Below are positions 46,741-60,000 of a stretch of 64,000 bases of DNA, piece after piece. The notes beneath the pieces are model-generated. The model ran no database searches and was not told the origin of the DNA. It saw only the letters and a list, made by a program, of their open reading frames with translations. Origin of the DNA: Budorcas taxicolor (lineage: Eukaryota; Chordata; Mammalia; Artiodactyla; Bovidae); NCBI RefSeq assembly GCF_023091745.1, contig NW_026292661.1, positions 868,001 to 932,000 of the forward strand. The letters run 5' to 3'. Position numbers and translations under genes: made by a program. The first letter of the stretch is position 1; each line of letters begins with the position of its first letter.

Positions 46741-49700
46741 GCTCCTCTGGATGTGGGCGGGACCCTCGTGTTTCCTGTCGAGTGGAGACGGGTATTTCGG
46801 GGAACTTCTTGATTTGCACCAAGGGTGTGAAGGACCCTTTCGAAGTTCCATTGTTGAGGTGTGATCAGCCTCGAGACGCCTCAGCGGAAATGGGCCTTAT
46901 CTCGCCTGGAGGGGAGAACCTCATGGATTTTCTCGAGTTGCGGCAGGTCTTCTCGAGTTACGACGGGGACCTCAGGGACCTGCTCTGGTGGCCTCAGGAA
47001 AGCCCAGTCCCCATGCGAGTTGCTAGGGGACCTCTCGGGATTCCTCTCCCGTCCATGCCGGGGCCTCGGTCCTTGTGTGGAGTCGGGGCCGGAACCTGAG
47101 GATTCCTCTCCAGTGTTGCCATGGATCTTGGGGTGCTTCTGAGTCTCCCCAGGGGAGTCAGGCCTCGTCTCGAGTGGGGGCATGCACGTGCGCTTTCCTC
47201 CCGAGCTGCAGCAGTAGTGTCACGCTTCCTGTCACGTGGATCAAGGGATCTGTGGCTTTCCCTCGAGGCTGTCCCTCGAGGCTTTCCCACGAGGCTTTCC
47301 CACAGGGCTGTGCCACGTGCCACCTTGGTGTGAGTCGATCCTCGGCGTGAAAGACGAGCCGGTGAAGGGAAAAGAGGTTCCTCTGGAATGGACTGAGACA
47401 TCTGGGGGACTCTTGGAATGGTGGCACGACCCTGGAGTTCCTCTCGCCGTTCCTGTTGAGAGGGCCTCCTCTTGAGATGCGACGGGAACGCCGGGACCTC
47501 TTTCCCGACGAAGCAGGGATAGGATCACTCATCTCGAGCTACGAGGCGGAAACGGGGCTCCTCTGGATGTGGGCGGGACCCTCGTGTATCCTGTCGAGTG
47601 GAGACGGGTATTTCGGGGAACTTCTTGATTTGCACCAAGGGTGTGAAGGACCCTTTCGAAGTTCCAGAGTGGAGGTGTGATCAGCCTCGAGACGCCTCAG
47701 CGGAAATGGGCCTCATCTCGCCTGGAGGGGAGAACCTCATGGATTTTCTCGAGTTGCGGCAGGTCTTCTCGAGTTACGACGGCGACCTCAGGGACCCGCT
47801 CTGGTGGCCTCAGGCAAGGCCAGTCCCCATGCGAGTTGCTAGGAGCCCTCTCGGGATACCTCTCCCTTCCATGCCGGGGCCTAAGACCTTGTGTGGAGTA
47901 GGGGCCGGAACGTGAGGATTCCTCTCCAGTGTTGCCATGGATCTTGGGGTGCTTCTGAGTCTCCCCAGGGGAGTCAGGCCTCGTCTCGAGTGGGGGCATG
48001 CACGTGCGCTTTCCTCCCGAGCTGCAGCAGTAGTGTCACGCTTCCTGTCATGTGGATCAAGGGATCTGTGGTTTTCCCTCGAGGCTTTCCCACGAGGCTT
48101 TCCCACAGGGCTGTGCCACGTGCCACCTTGGTGTGAGTCGGTCCTCGGCGTGAAAGACGAGCCGGTGAAGGGAAAAGAGGTTCCTCTGGAATGGACTGAG
48201 ACATCTGGGGGACTCTTGGAATGGTGGCACGACCCTGGAGTTCCTCTCGCCGTTCCTGTAGAGAGGGCCTCCTCTTGAGATGCGCCGGGAACGCCGGGAA
48301 CTCTTTCCCGACGAAGCAGGGATAGGTTCCCTCATCTCGAGCTACGAGGCGGAAACGGGGCTCCTCTGGATGTGGGCGGGACCCTCGTGTTTCCTCTCGA
48401 GTGGAGACGGGTATGTCGGGGAACTTCTTGATTTGCACCAAGGGTGTGAAGGACCCTTTCGAAGTTCCAGAGGTGAGGTGTGATCAGCCTCGAGACGCCT
48501 CAGCGGAAATGGGCCTCATCTCCCCTAGAGGGGAGAACCTCATGGATTTTCTCGAGTTGCGGCAGGTCTTCTTGAGTTACGACGGGGACCTCAGCGACCC
48601 GCTCTGGTGGCCTCAGGAAAGGCCAGTCCCCATGCGAGTTGCTAGCGGCCCTCTCGGGATACCTCTCCCGTCCATACCGGGGCCTAAGACCTTGTGTGGA
48701 GTCGGAGCCGGAAACTGAGGATTCCTCTCCAGTGTTGCCATGGATCTTGGGGTGCTTCTGAGTCTCCCCAGGGGAGTCAGGCCTCGTCTCGTGTGGGGGC
48801 ATGCACGTACGCTTTCCTCCCGAGCTGAAGCAGTAGTGTCACGCTTCCTGTCATGTGGAACAAGGGATCTGTGGTTTTCCCTCGAGGCTTTCCCACGAGG
48901 CTTTCCCACAGGGCTGTGCCACGTGCCACCTTGGTGTTAGTCGATCCTCGGCGTGAAAGACGAGCCGGTAAAGGGAAAAAAGGTTCCTCTGGAAAGGACT
49001 GAGACATCTGGGGGACTCTAGGAATGGTGGCACGACCCTGGAGTTCCTCTCGCCGTTCCTGTTGAGAGGGCCTCCTCTTGAGATGCGACGAGAACGCCGG
49101 GAACTCCTGCTCGACGAAGCAGGAAAAGGATCCCTCATCTCGAGATACGGGGCGGAAACGGGGCTCCTCTGGATGTGGGCGGGACCCTCGTGTTTCCTCT
49201 CGAGTGGAGACGGGTATGTCGGGCAACTTCTTGATTTGCACCAAGGGTGTGAAGGACCCTTTCGAAGTTCCAGAGGTGAGGTGAGATCAGACTTGAGACG
49301 CCTCAGCGGAAATGGGCCTCATCTCGCCTGGAGGGGAGAACCTCCTGGATTTTGTCGAGTTGCGGCAAGTCTTCTCGGGTTACGACGGGTACCACAGGGA
49401 CCCGCTCTGGTGGTCTCAGGAAAGGCCAGTCCCCATGCGAGTTGCTAGGGGCCCTCTAGGGATTCCTCTCCCGTCCATACCGGGGCCTAAGACCTTGTGT
49501 GGAGTCGGGGCCGGAACCTTAGGATTCCTCTCCAGTGTTGCCATGGATCTTGGGGTGCTTCTGAGTCTCCCCAGGGGAGTCAGGCCTCGTCTCGAGTGCG
49601 GGCATGCACGTGCGCTTTCCTCCCGAGCTGCAGCAGTAGTGTCACGCTTCCTGTCACATGGTTCAAGGGATCTGTGGCTTTCCCTCGAGGCTTTCCCTCC

Positions 49701-52700
49701 AGGTTTCCCACGAGGCTTTCCCACAGGGCTGTGCCACGTGCCACCTTGGTGTCAGTCGATCCTCGGCGTGAAAGACGAGCCGGTAAAGGGAAAAAAGGTT
49801 CCTCTTGAAAGGACTGAGACATCTGGGGGACTCTAGGAATGGTGGCACGACCCTGGAGTTCCTCTCGCCGTTCCTGTTGAGAGGGCCTCCTCTTGAGATG
49901 CGACGGGAACGCCGGGAACTCTTTCCCGACGAAGCAGGGAAAGGATCACTCATCTCGAGAAACGAGGCGGAAACGGGGCTCCTCTGGATGTGGGCGGGAC
50001 CCTCGTGTTTCCTGTCGAGTGGAGACGGGTATTTCGGGGAACTTCTTGATTTGCACCAAGGGTGTGAAGGACCCTTTCGAAGTTCCATTGTTGAGGTGTG
50101 ATCAGCCTCGAGACGCCTCAGCGGAAATGGGCCTTATCTCGCCTGGAGGGGAGAACCTCATGGATTTTCTCGAGTTGCGGCAGGTCTTCTCGAGTTACGA
50201 CGGGGACCTCAGGGACCTGCTCTGGTGGCCTCAGGAAAGCCCAGTCCCCATGCGAGTTGCTAGGGGACCTCTCGGGATTCCTCTCCCGTCCATGCCAGGG
50301 CCTCGGTCCTTGTGTGGAGTCGGGGCCGGAACCTGAGGTTTCCTCTCCAGTGTTGCCATGGATCTTGGGGTGCTTCTGAGTCTCCCCAGGGGAGTCAGGC
50401 CTCGTCTCGAGTGGGGGCATGCACGTGCGCTTTCCTCCCGAGCTGCAGCAGTAGTGTCACGCTTCCTGTCACGTGGATCAAGGGATCTGTGGCTTTCCCT
50501 CGAGGCTGTCCCTCGAGGCTTTCCCACGAGGCTTTCCCACAGGGCTGTGCCACGTGCCACCTTGGTGTGAGTCGATCCTCGGCGTGAAAGACGAGCCGGT
50601 GAAGGGAAAAGAGGTTCCTCTGGAATGGACTGAGACATCTGGGGGACTCTTGGAATGGTGGCACGACCCTGGAGTTCCTCTCGCCGTTCCTGTTGAGAGG
50701 GCCTCCTCTTGAGATGCGACGGGAACGCCGGGACCTCTTTCCCGACGAAGCAGGGATAGGATCACTCATCTCGAGCTACGAGGCGGAAACGGGGCTCCTC
50801 TGGATGTGGGCGGGACCCTCGTGTATCCTGTCGAGTGGAGACGGGTATTTCGGGGAACTTCTTGATTTGCACCAAGGGTGTGAAGGACCCTTTCGAAGTT
50901 CCAGAGTGGAGGTGTGATCAGCCTCGAGACGCCTCAGCGGAAATGGGCCTCATCTCGCCTGGAGGGGAGAACCTCATGGATTTTCTCGAGTTGCGGCAGG
51001 TCTTCTCGAGTTACGACGGCGACCTCAGGGACCCGCTCTGGTGGCCTCAGGCAAGGCCAGTCCCCATGCGAGTTGCTAGGAGCCCTCTCGGGATACCTCT
51101 CCCTTCCATGCAGGGGCCTAAGACCTTGTGTGGAGTAGGGGCCGGAACGTGAGGATTCCTCTCCAGTGTTGCCATGGATCTTGGGGTGCTTCTGAGTCTC
51201 CCCAGGGGAGTCAGGCCTCGTCTCGAGTGGGGGCATGCACGTGCGCTTTCCTCCCGAGCTGCAGCAGTAGTGTCACGCTTCCTGTCATGTGGATCAAGGG
51301 ATCTGTGGTTTTCCCTCGAGGCTTTCCCACGAGGCTTTCCCACAGGGCTGTGCCACGTGCCACCTTGGTGTGAGTCGGTCCTCGGCGTGAAAGACGAGCC
51401 GGTGAAGGGAAATGAGGTTCCTCTCTAATGGACTGAGACATCTGGGGGACTCTTGGAATGGTGGCACGACCCTGGAGTTCCTCTCGCCGTTCCTGTAGAG
51501 AGGGCCTCCTCTTGAGATGCGCCGGGAACGCCGGGAACTCTTTCCCGAAGAAGCAGGGATAGGTTCCCTCATCTCGAGCTACGAGGCGGAAACGGGGCTC
51601 CTCTGGATGTGGGCGGGACCCTCGTGTTTCCTCTCGAGTGGAGACGGGTATGTCGGGGAACTTCTTGATTTGCACCAAGGGTGTGAAGGACCCTTTCGAA
51701 GTTCCAGAGGTGAGGTGTGAACAGCCTCGAGACGCCTCAGCGGAAATGGGCCTCATCTCCCCTAGAGGGGAGAACCTCATGGATTTTCTCGAGTTGCGGC
51801 AGGTCTTCTTGAGTTACGACGGGGACCTCAGCGACCCGCTCTGGTGGCCTCAGGAAAGGCCAGTCCCCATGCGAGTTGCTAGCGGCCCTCTCGGGATACC
51901 TCTCCCGTCCATACCGGGGCCTAAGACCTTGTGTGGAGTCGGAGCCGGAAACTGAGGATTCCTCTCCAGTGTTGCCATGGATCTTGGGGTGCTTCTGAGT
52001 CTCCCCAGGGGAGTCAGGCCTCGTCTCGTGTGGGGGCATGCACGTACGCTTTCCTCCCGAGCTGAAGCAGTAGTGTCACGCTTCCTGTCATGTGGAACAA
52101 GGGATCTGTGGTTTTCCCTCGAGGCTTTCCCACGAGGCTTTCCCACAGGGCTGTGCCACGTGCCACCTTGGTGTTAGTCGATCCTCGGCGTGAAAGACGA
52201 GCCGGTAAAGGGAAAAAAGGTTCCTCTGGAAAGGACTGAGACATCTGGGGGACTCTAGGAATGGTGGCACGACCCTGGAGTTCCTCTCGCCGTTCCTGTT
52301 GAGAGGGCCTCCTCTTGAGATGCGACGAGAACGCCGGGAACTCCTGCTCGACGAAGCAGGAAAAGGATCCCTCATCTCGAGATACGGGGCGGAAACGGGG
52401 CTCCTCTGGATGTGGGCGGGACCCTCGTGTTTCCTCTGGAGTGGAGACGGGTATGTCGGGCAACTTCTTGATTTGCACCAAGGGTGTGAAGGACCCTTTC
52501 GAAGTTCCAGAGGTGAGGTGAGATCAGACTTGAGACGCCTCAGCGGAAATGGGCCTCATCTCGCCTGGAGGGGAGAACCTCCTGGATTTTGTCGAGTTGC
52601 GGCAAGTCTTCTCGGGTTACGACGGGTACCACAGGGTCCCGCTCTGGTGGTCTCAGGAAAGGCCAGTCCCCATGCGAGTTGCTAGGGGCCCTCTAGGGAT

Positions 52701-54017
52701 TCCTCTCCCGTCCATACCGGGGCCTAAGACCTTGTGTGGAGTCGGGGCCGGAACCTTAGGATTCCTCTCCAGTGTTGCCATGGATCTTGGGGTGCTTCTG
52801 AGTCTCCCCAGGGGAGTCAGGCCTCGTCTCGAGTGCGGGCATGCACGTGCGCTTTCCTCCCGAGCTGCAGCAGTAGTGTCACGCTTCCTGTCACATGGTT
52901 CAAGGGATCTGTGGCTTTCCCTCGAGGCTTTCCCTCCAGGTTTCCCACGAGGCTTTCCCACAGGGCTGTGCCACGTGCCACCTTGGTGTCAGTCGATCCT
53001 CGGCGTGAAAGACGAGCCGGTAAAGGGAAAAAAGGTTCCTCTTGAAAGGACTGAGACATCTGGGGGACTCTAGGAATGGTGGCACGACCCTGGAGTTCCT
53101 CTCGCCGTTCCTGTTGAGAGGGCCTCCTCTTGAGATGCGACGGGAACGCCGGGAACTCTTTCCCGAAGAGGCAGGGAAAGGATCCCTCATCTCGAGCTAC
53201 GAGGCGAAAACGGGGCTCCTCTGGATGTGGGCGGGACCCACGTGTTTCCTCTCGAGTGGAGACAGATATGTCGGGGAACTTCTTGATTTGCACCGAGGGT
53301 GTGAAGGACCCTTTCGAAGTTCCAGAGATGAGGTGTGATCAGCCTCGAGACGCCTCAGCGGAAATGGGCCTCATCTCGCCTGGAGGGGAGAACCTCCTAT
53401 ATTTTCTCGAGTTGCGGAAGGTCTTCTCGAGTTACGACGGGGACCTCAGGGACCCGCTCTGTTGGCCTCAGGCAAGGCCAGTCCCCATGCGAGTTGCTAG
53501 GGGCACTCTCGGGATACCTCTCCCTTCCATGCCGGGGCCTAAGACCTTGGGTGGAGTCGGGGCTGGAACTTGAGGATTCCTCTCAAGTGTTGCCATGGAT
53601 CTTGGGGTGCTTTTGAGTCTCCCCAGGGGAGTCAGGCCTCGTCTCGAGTGGGGGCATGCACGTGCGCTTTCCTCCCGAGCTGCAGCAGTAGTGTCACGCT
53701 TCCTGTCATGTGGATCAAGGGATCTGTGGTTTTCCCTCGAGGCTTTCCCACGAGGCTTTCCCACAGGGCTGTGCCACGTGCCACCTTGGTGTGAGTCGAT
53801 CCTCGGCGTGAAAGACGAGCCGGTGAAGGGAAAAGAGATTCCTCTCTAATGGACTGAGACATCTGGGGTACTCTTGGAATGATGGCACGACCGTGGAGTT
53901 CCTCTCGCCGTTCCTGTTGAGAGGGCCTCCTCTTGAGATGCGACGGTGACACCGGGAACCCTTGCCCGAAGAAGCAGGGAAAGGATCCCTCATCTCGAGA
54001 TACGGGGCGGAAACGGG
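46741..54017. repeat. Nonamer higher-order repeat, copy 1 (7,277 bp)
   Basis: The monomer starts inside are 47121 (Q), 47937 (B), 48740 (U), 49543 (V), 50358 (Q), 51174 (B), 51977 (U), 52780 (V) and 53595 (W). The unit is internally a tetramer Q-B-U-V used twice (3,237 bp apart) plus a W monomer. Small differences tell the two tetramers apart and recur 7,277 bp later: gaacctgaggattcc at 47.1 kb versus gaacctgaggtttcc at 50.3 kb, ccatgccgg versus ccatgcagg, and cacagggacccg versus cacagggtcccg. This shows that the nine-part unit, not just the tetramer, was duplicated. Confidence 0.85.
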
Positions 54018-57000
54018 GCTCCTCTGGATGTGGGCGGGACCCTCGTGTTTCCTGTCGAGTGGAGACGGGTATTTCGGGGAACTTCTTGATTTGCACCAAG
54101 GGTGTGAAGGACCCTTTCGAAGTTCCATTGTTGAGGTGTGATCAGCCTCGAGACGCCTCAGCGGAAATGGGCCTTATCTCGCCTGGAGGGGAGAACCTCA
54201 TGGATTTTCTCGAGTTGCGGCAGGTCTTCTCGAGTTACGACGGGGACCTCAGGGACCTGCTCTGGTGGCCTCAGGAAAGCCCAGTCCCCATGCGAGTTGC
54301 TAGGGGACCTCTCGGGATTCCTCTCCCGTCCATGCCGGGGCCTCGGTCCTTGTGTGGAGTCGGGGCCGGAACCTGAGGATTCCTCTCCAGTGTTGCCATG
54401 GATCTTGGGGTGCTTCTGAGTCTCCCCAGGGGAGTCAGGCCTCGTCTCGAGTGGGGGCATGCACGTGCGCTTTCCTCCCGAGCTGCAGCAGTAGTGTCAC
54501 GCTTCCTGTCACGTGGATCAAGGGATCTGTGGCTTTCCCTCGAGGCTGTCCCTCGAGGCTTTCCCACGAGGCTTTCCCACAGGGCTGTGCCACGTGCCAC
54601 CTTGGTGTGAGTCGATCCTCGGCGTGAAAGACGAGCCGGTGAAGGGAAAAGAGGTTCCTCTGGAATGGACTGAGACATCTGGGGGACTCTTGGAATGGTG
54701 GCACGACCCTGGAGTTCCTCTCGCCGTTCCTGTTGAGAGGGCCTCCTCTTGAGATGCGACGGGAACGCCGGGACCTCTTTCCCGACGAAGCAGGGATAGG
54801 ATCACTCATCTCGAGCTACGAGGCGGAAACGGGGCTCCTCTGGATGTGGGCGGGACCCTCGTGTATCCTGTCGAGTGGAGACGGGTATTTCGGGGAACTT
54901 CTTGATTTGCACCAAGGGTGTGAAGGACCCTTTCGAAGTTCCAGAGTGGAGGTGTGATCAGCCTCGAGACGCCTCAGCGGAAATGGGCCTCATCTCGCCT
55001 GGAGGGGAGAACCTCATGGATTTTCTCGAGTTGCGGCAGGTCTTCTCGAGTTACGACGGCGACCTCAGGGACCCGCTCTGGTGGCCTCAGGCAAGGCCAG
55101 TCCCCATGCGAGTTGCTAGGAGCCCTCTCGGGATACCTCTCCCTTCCATGCCGGGGCCTAAGACCTTGTGTGGAGTAGGGGCCGGAACGTGAGGATTCCT
55201 CTCCAGTGTTGCCATGGATCTTGGGGTGCTTCTGAGTCTCCCCAGGGGAGTCAGGCCTCGTCTCGAGTGGGGGCATGCACGTGCGCTTTCCTCCCGAGCT
55301 GCAGCAGTAGTGTCACGCTTCCTGTCATGTGGATCAAGGGATCTGTGGTTTTCCCTCGAGGCTTTCCCACGAGGCTTTCCCACAGGGCTGTGCCACGTGC
55401 CACCTTGGTGTGAGTCGGTCCTCGGCGTGAAAGACGAGCCGGTGAAGGGAAATGAGGTTCCTCTCTAATGGACTGAGACATCTGGGGGACTCTTGGAATG
55501 GTGGCACGACCCTGGAGTTCCTCTCGCCGTTCCTGTAGAGAGGGCCTCCTCTTGAGATGCGCCGGGAACGCCGGGAACTCTTTCCCGACGAAGCAGGGAT
55601 AGGTTCCCTCATCTCGAGCTACGAGGCGGAAACGGGGCTCCTCTGGATGTGGGCGGGACCCTCGTGTTTCCTCTCGAGTGGAGACGGGTATGTCGGGGAA
55701 CTTCTTGATTTGCACCAAGGGTGTGAAGGACCCTTTCGAAGTTCCAGAGGTGAGGTGTGATCAGCCTCGAGACGCCTCAGCGGAAATGGGCCTCATCTCC
55801 CCTAGAGGGGAGAACCTCATGGATTTTCTCGAGTTGCGGCAGGTCTTCTTGAGTTACGACGGGGACCTCAGCGACCCGCTCTGGTGGCCTCAGGAAAGGC
55901 CAGTCCCCATGCGAGTTGCTAGCGGCCCTCTCGGGATACCTCTCCCGTCCATACCGGGGCCTAAGACCTTGTGTGGAGTCGGAGCCGGAAACTGAGGATT
56001 CCTCTCCAGTGTTGCCATGGATCTTGGGGTGCTTCTGAGTCTCCCCAGGGGAGTCAGGCCTCGTCTCGTGTGGGGGCATGCACGTACGCTTTCCTCCCGA
56101 GCTGAAGCAGTAGTGTCACGCTTCCTGTCATGTGGAACAAGGGATCTGTGGTTTTCCCTCGAGGCTTTCCCACGAGGCTTTCCCACAGGGCTGTGCCACG
56201 TGCCACCTTGGTGTTAGTCGATCCTCGGCGTGAAAGACGAGCCGGTAAAGGGAAAAAAGGTTCCTCTGGAAAGGACTGAGACATCTGGGGGACTCTAGGA
56301 ATGGTGGCACGACCCTGGAGTTCCTCTAGCCGTTCCTGTTGAGAGGGCCTCCTCTTGAGATGCGACGAGAACGCCGGGAACTCCTGCTCGACGAAGCAGG
56401 AAAAGGATCCCTCATCTCGAGATACGGGGCGGAAACGGGGCTCCTCTGGATGTGGGCGGGACCCTCGTGTTTCCTCTCGAGTGGAGACGGGTATGTCGGG
56501 CAACTTCTTGATTTGCACCAAGGGTGTGAAGGACCCTTTCGAAGTTCCAGAGGTGAGGTGAGATCAGACTTGAGACGCCTCAGCGGAAATGGGCCTCATC
56601 TCGCCTGGAGGGGAGAACCTCCTGGATTTTGTCGAGTTGCGGCAAGTCTTCTCGGGTTACGACGGGTACCACAGGGACCCGCTCTGGTGGTCTCAGGAAA
56701 GGCCAGTCCCCATGCGAGTTGCTAGGGGCCCTCTAGGGATTCCTCTCCCGTCCATACCGGGGCCTAAGACCTTGTGTGGAGTCGGGGCCGGAACCTTAGG
56801 ATTCCTCTCCAGTGTTGCCATGGATCTTGGGGTGCTTCTGAGTCTCCCCAGGGGAGTCAGGCCTCGTCTCGAGTGCGGGCATGCACGTGCGCTTTCCTCC
56901 CGAGCTGCAGCAGTAGTGTCACGCTTCCTGTCACATGGTTCAAGGGATCTGTGGCTTTCCCTCGAGGCTTTCCCTCCAGGTTTCCCACGAGGCTTTCCCA

Positions 57001-60000
57001 CAGGGCTGTGCCACGTGCCACCTTGGTGTCAGTCGATCCTCGGCGTGAAAGACGAGCCGGTAAAGGGAAAAAAGGTTCCTCTTGAAAGGACTGAGACATC
57101 TGGGGGACTCTAGGAATGGTGGCACGACCCTGGAGTTCCTCTCGCCGTTCCTGTTGAGAGGGCCTCCTCTTGAGATGCGACGGGAACGCCGGGAACTCTT
57201 TCCCGACGAAGCAGGGAAAGGATCACTCATCTCGAGAAACGAGGCGGAAACGGGGCTCCTCTGGATGTGGGCGGGACCCTCGTGTTTCCTGTCGAGTGGA
57301 GACGGGTATTTCGGGGAACTTCTTGATTTGCACCAAGGGTGTGAAGGACCCTTTCGAAGTTCCATTGTTGAGGTGTGATCAGCCTCGAGACGCCTCAGCG
57401 GAAATGGGCCTTATCTCGCCTGGAGGGGAGAACCTCATGGATTTTCTCGAGTTGCGGCAGGTCTTCTCGAGTTACGACGGGGACCTCAGGGACCTGCTCT
57501 GGTGGCCTCAGGAAAGCCCAGTCCCCATGCGAGTTGCTAGGGGACCTCTCGGGATTCCTCTCCCGTCCATGCCAGGGCTTCGGTCCTTGTGTGGAGTCGG
57601 GGCCGGAACCTGAGGTTTCCTCTCCAGTGTTGCCATGGATCTTGGGGTGCTTCTGAGTCTCCCCAGGGGAGTCAGGCCTCGTCTCGAGTGGGGGCATGCA
57701 CGTGCGCTTTCCTCCCGAGCTGCAGCAGTAGTGTCACGCTTCCTGTCACGTGGATCAAGGGATCTGTGGCTTTCCCTCGAGGCTGTCCCTCGAGGCTTTC
57801 CCACGAGGCTTTCCCACAGGGCTGTGCCACGTGCCACCTTGGTGTGAGTCGATCCTCGGCGTGAAAGACGAGCCGGTGAAGGGAAAAGAGGTTCCTCTGG
57901 AATGGACTGAGACATCTGGGGGACTCTTGGAATGGTGGCACGACCCTGGAGTTCCTCTCGCCGTTCCTGTTGAGAGGGCCTCCTCTTGAGATGCGACGGG
58001 AACGCCGGGACCTCTTTCCCGACGAAGCAGGGATAGGATCACTCATCTCGAGCTACGAGGCGGAAACGGGGCTCCTCTGGATGTGGGCGGGACCCTCGTG
58101 TATCCTGTCGAGTGGAGACGGGTATTTCGGGGAACTTCTTGATTTGCACCAAGGGTGTGAAGGACCCTTTCGAAGTTCCAGAGTGGAGGTGTGATCAGCC
58201 TCGAGACGCCTCAGCGGAAATGGGCCTCATCTCGCCTGGAGGGGAGAACCTCATGGATTTTCTCGAGTTGCGGCAGGTCTTCTCGAGTTACGACGGCGAC
58301 CTCAGGGACCCGCTCTGGTGGCCTCAGGCAAGGCCAGTCCCCATGCGAGTTGCTAGGAGCCCTCTCGGGATACCTCTCCCTTCCATGCAGGGGCCTAAGA
58401 CCTTGTGTGGAGTAGGGGCCGGAACGTGAGGATTCCTCTCCAGTGTTGCCATGGATCTTGGGGTGCTTCTGAGTCTCCCCAGGGGAGTCAGGCCTCGTCT
58501 CGAGTGGGGGCATGCACGTGCGCTTTCCTCCCGAGCTGCAGCAGTAGTGTCACGCTTCCTGTCATGTGGATCAAGGGATCTGTGGTTTTCCCTCGAGGCT
58601 TTCCCACGAGGCTTTCCCACAGGGCTGTGCCACGTGCCACCTTGGTGTGAGTCGGTCCTCGGCGTGAAAGACGAGCCGGTGAAGGGAAATGAGGTTCCTC
58701 TCTAATGGACTGAGACATCTGGGGGACTCTTGGAATGGTGGCACGACCCTGGAGTTCCTCTCGCCGTTCCTGTAGAGAGGGCCTCCTCTTGAGATGCGCC
58801 GGGAACGCCGGGAACTCTTTCCCGACGAAGCAGGGATAGGTTCCCTCATCTCGAGCTACGAGGCGGAAACGGGGCTCCTCTGGATGTGGGCGGGACCCTC
58901 GTGTTTCCTCTCGAGTGGAGACGGGTATGTCGGGGAACTTCTTGATTTGCACCAAGGGTGTGAAGGACCCTTTCGAAGTTCCAGAGGTGAGGTGTGATCA
59001 GCCTCGAGACGCCTCAGCGGAAATGGGCCTCATCTCCCCTAGAGGGGAGAACCTCATGGATTTTCTCGAGTTGCGGCAGGTCTTCTTGAGTTACGACGGG
59101 GACCTCAGCGACCCGCTCTGGTGGCCTCAGGAAAGGCCAGTCCCCATGCGAGTTGCTAGCGGCCCTCTCGGGATACCTCTCCCGTCCATACCGGGGCCTA
59201 AGACCTTGTGTGGAGTCGGAGCCGGAAACTGAGGATTCCTCTCCAGTGTTGCCATGGATCTTGGGGTGCTTCTGAGTCTCCCCAGGGGAGTCAGGCCTCG
59301 TCTCGTGTGGGGGCATGCACGTACGCTTTCCTCCCGAGCTGAAGCAGTAGTGTCACGCTTCCTGTCATGTGGAACAAGGGATCTGTGGTTTTCCCTCGAG
59401 GCTTTCCCACGAGGCTTTCCCACAGGGCTGTGCCACGTGCCACCTTGGTGTTAGTCGATCCTCGGCGTGAAAGACGAGCCGGTAAAGGGAAAAAAGGTTC
59501 CTCTGGAAAGGACTGAGACATCTGGGGGACTCTAGGAATGGTGGCACGACCCTGGAGTTCCTCTCGCCGTTCCTGTTGAGAGGGCCTCCTCTTGAGATGC
59601 GACGAGAACGCCGGGAACTCCTGCTCGACGAAGCAGGAAAAGGATCCCTCATCTCGAGATACGGGGCGGAAACGGGGCTCCTCTGGATGTGGGCGGGACC
59701 CTCGTGTTTCCTCTCGAGTGGAGACGGGTATGTCGGGCAACTTCTTGATTTGCACCAAGGGTGTGAAGGACCCTTTCGAAGTTCCAGAGGTGAGGTGAGA
59801 TCAGACTTGAGACGCCTCAGCGGAAATGGGCCTCATCTCGCCTGGAGGGGAGAACCTCCTGGATTTTGTCGAGTTGCGGCAAGTCTTCTCGGGTTACGAC
59901 GGGTACCACAGGGTCCCGCTCTGGTGGTCTCAGGAAAGGCCACTCCCCATGCGAGTTGCTAGGGGCCCTCTAGGGATTCCTCTCCCGTCCATACCGGGGC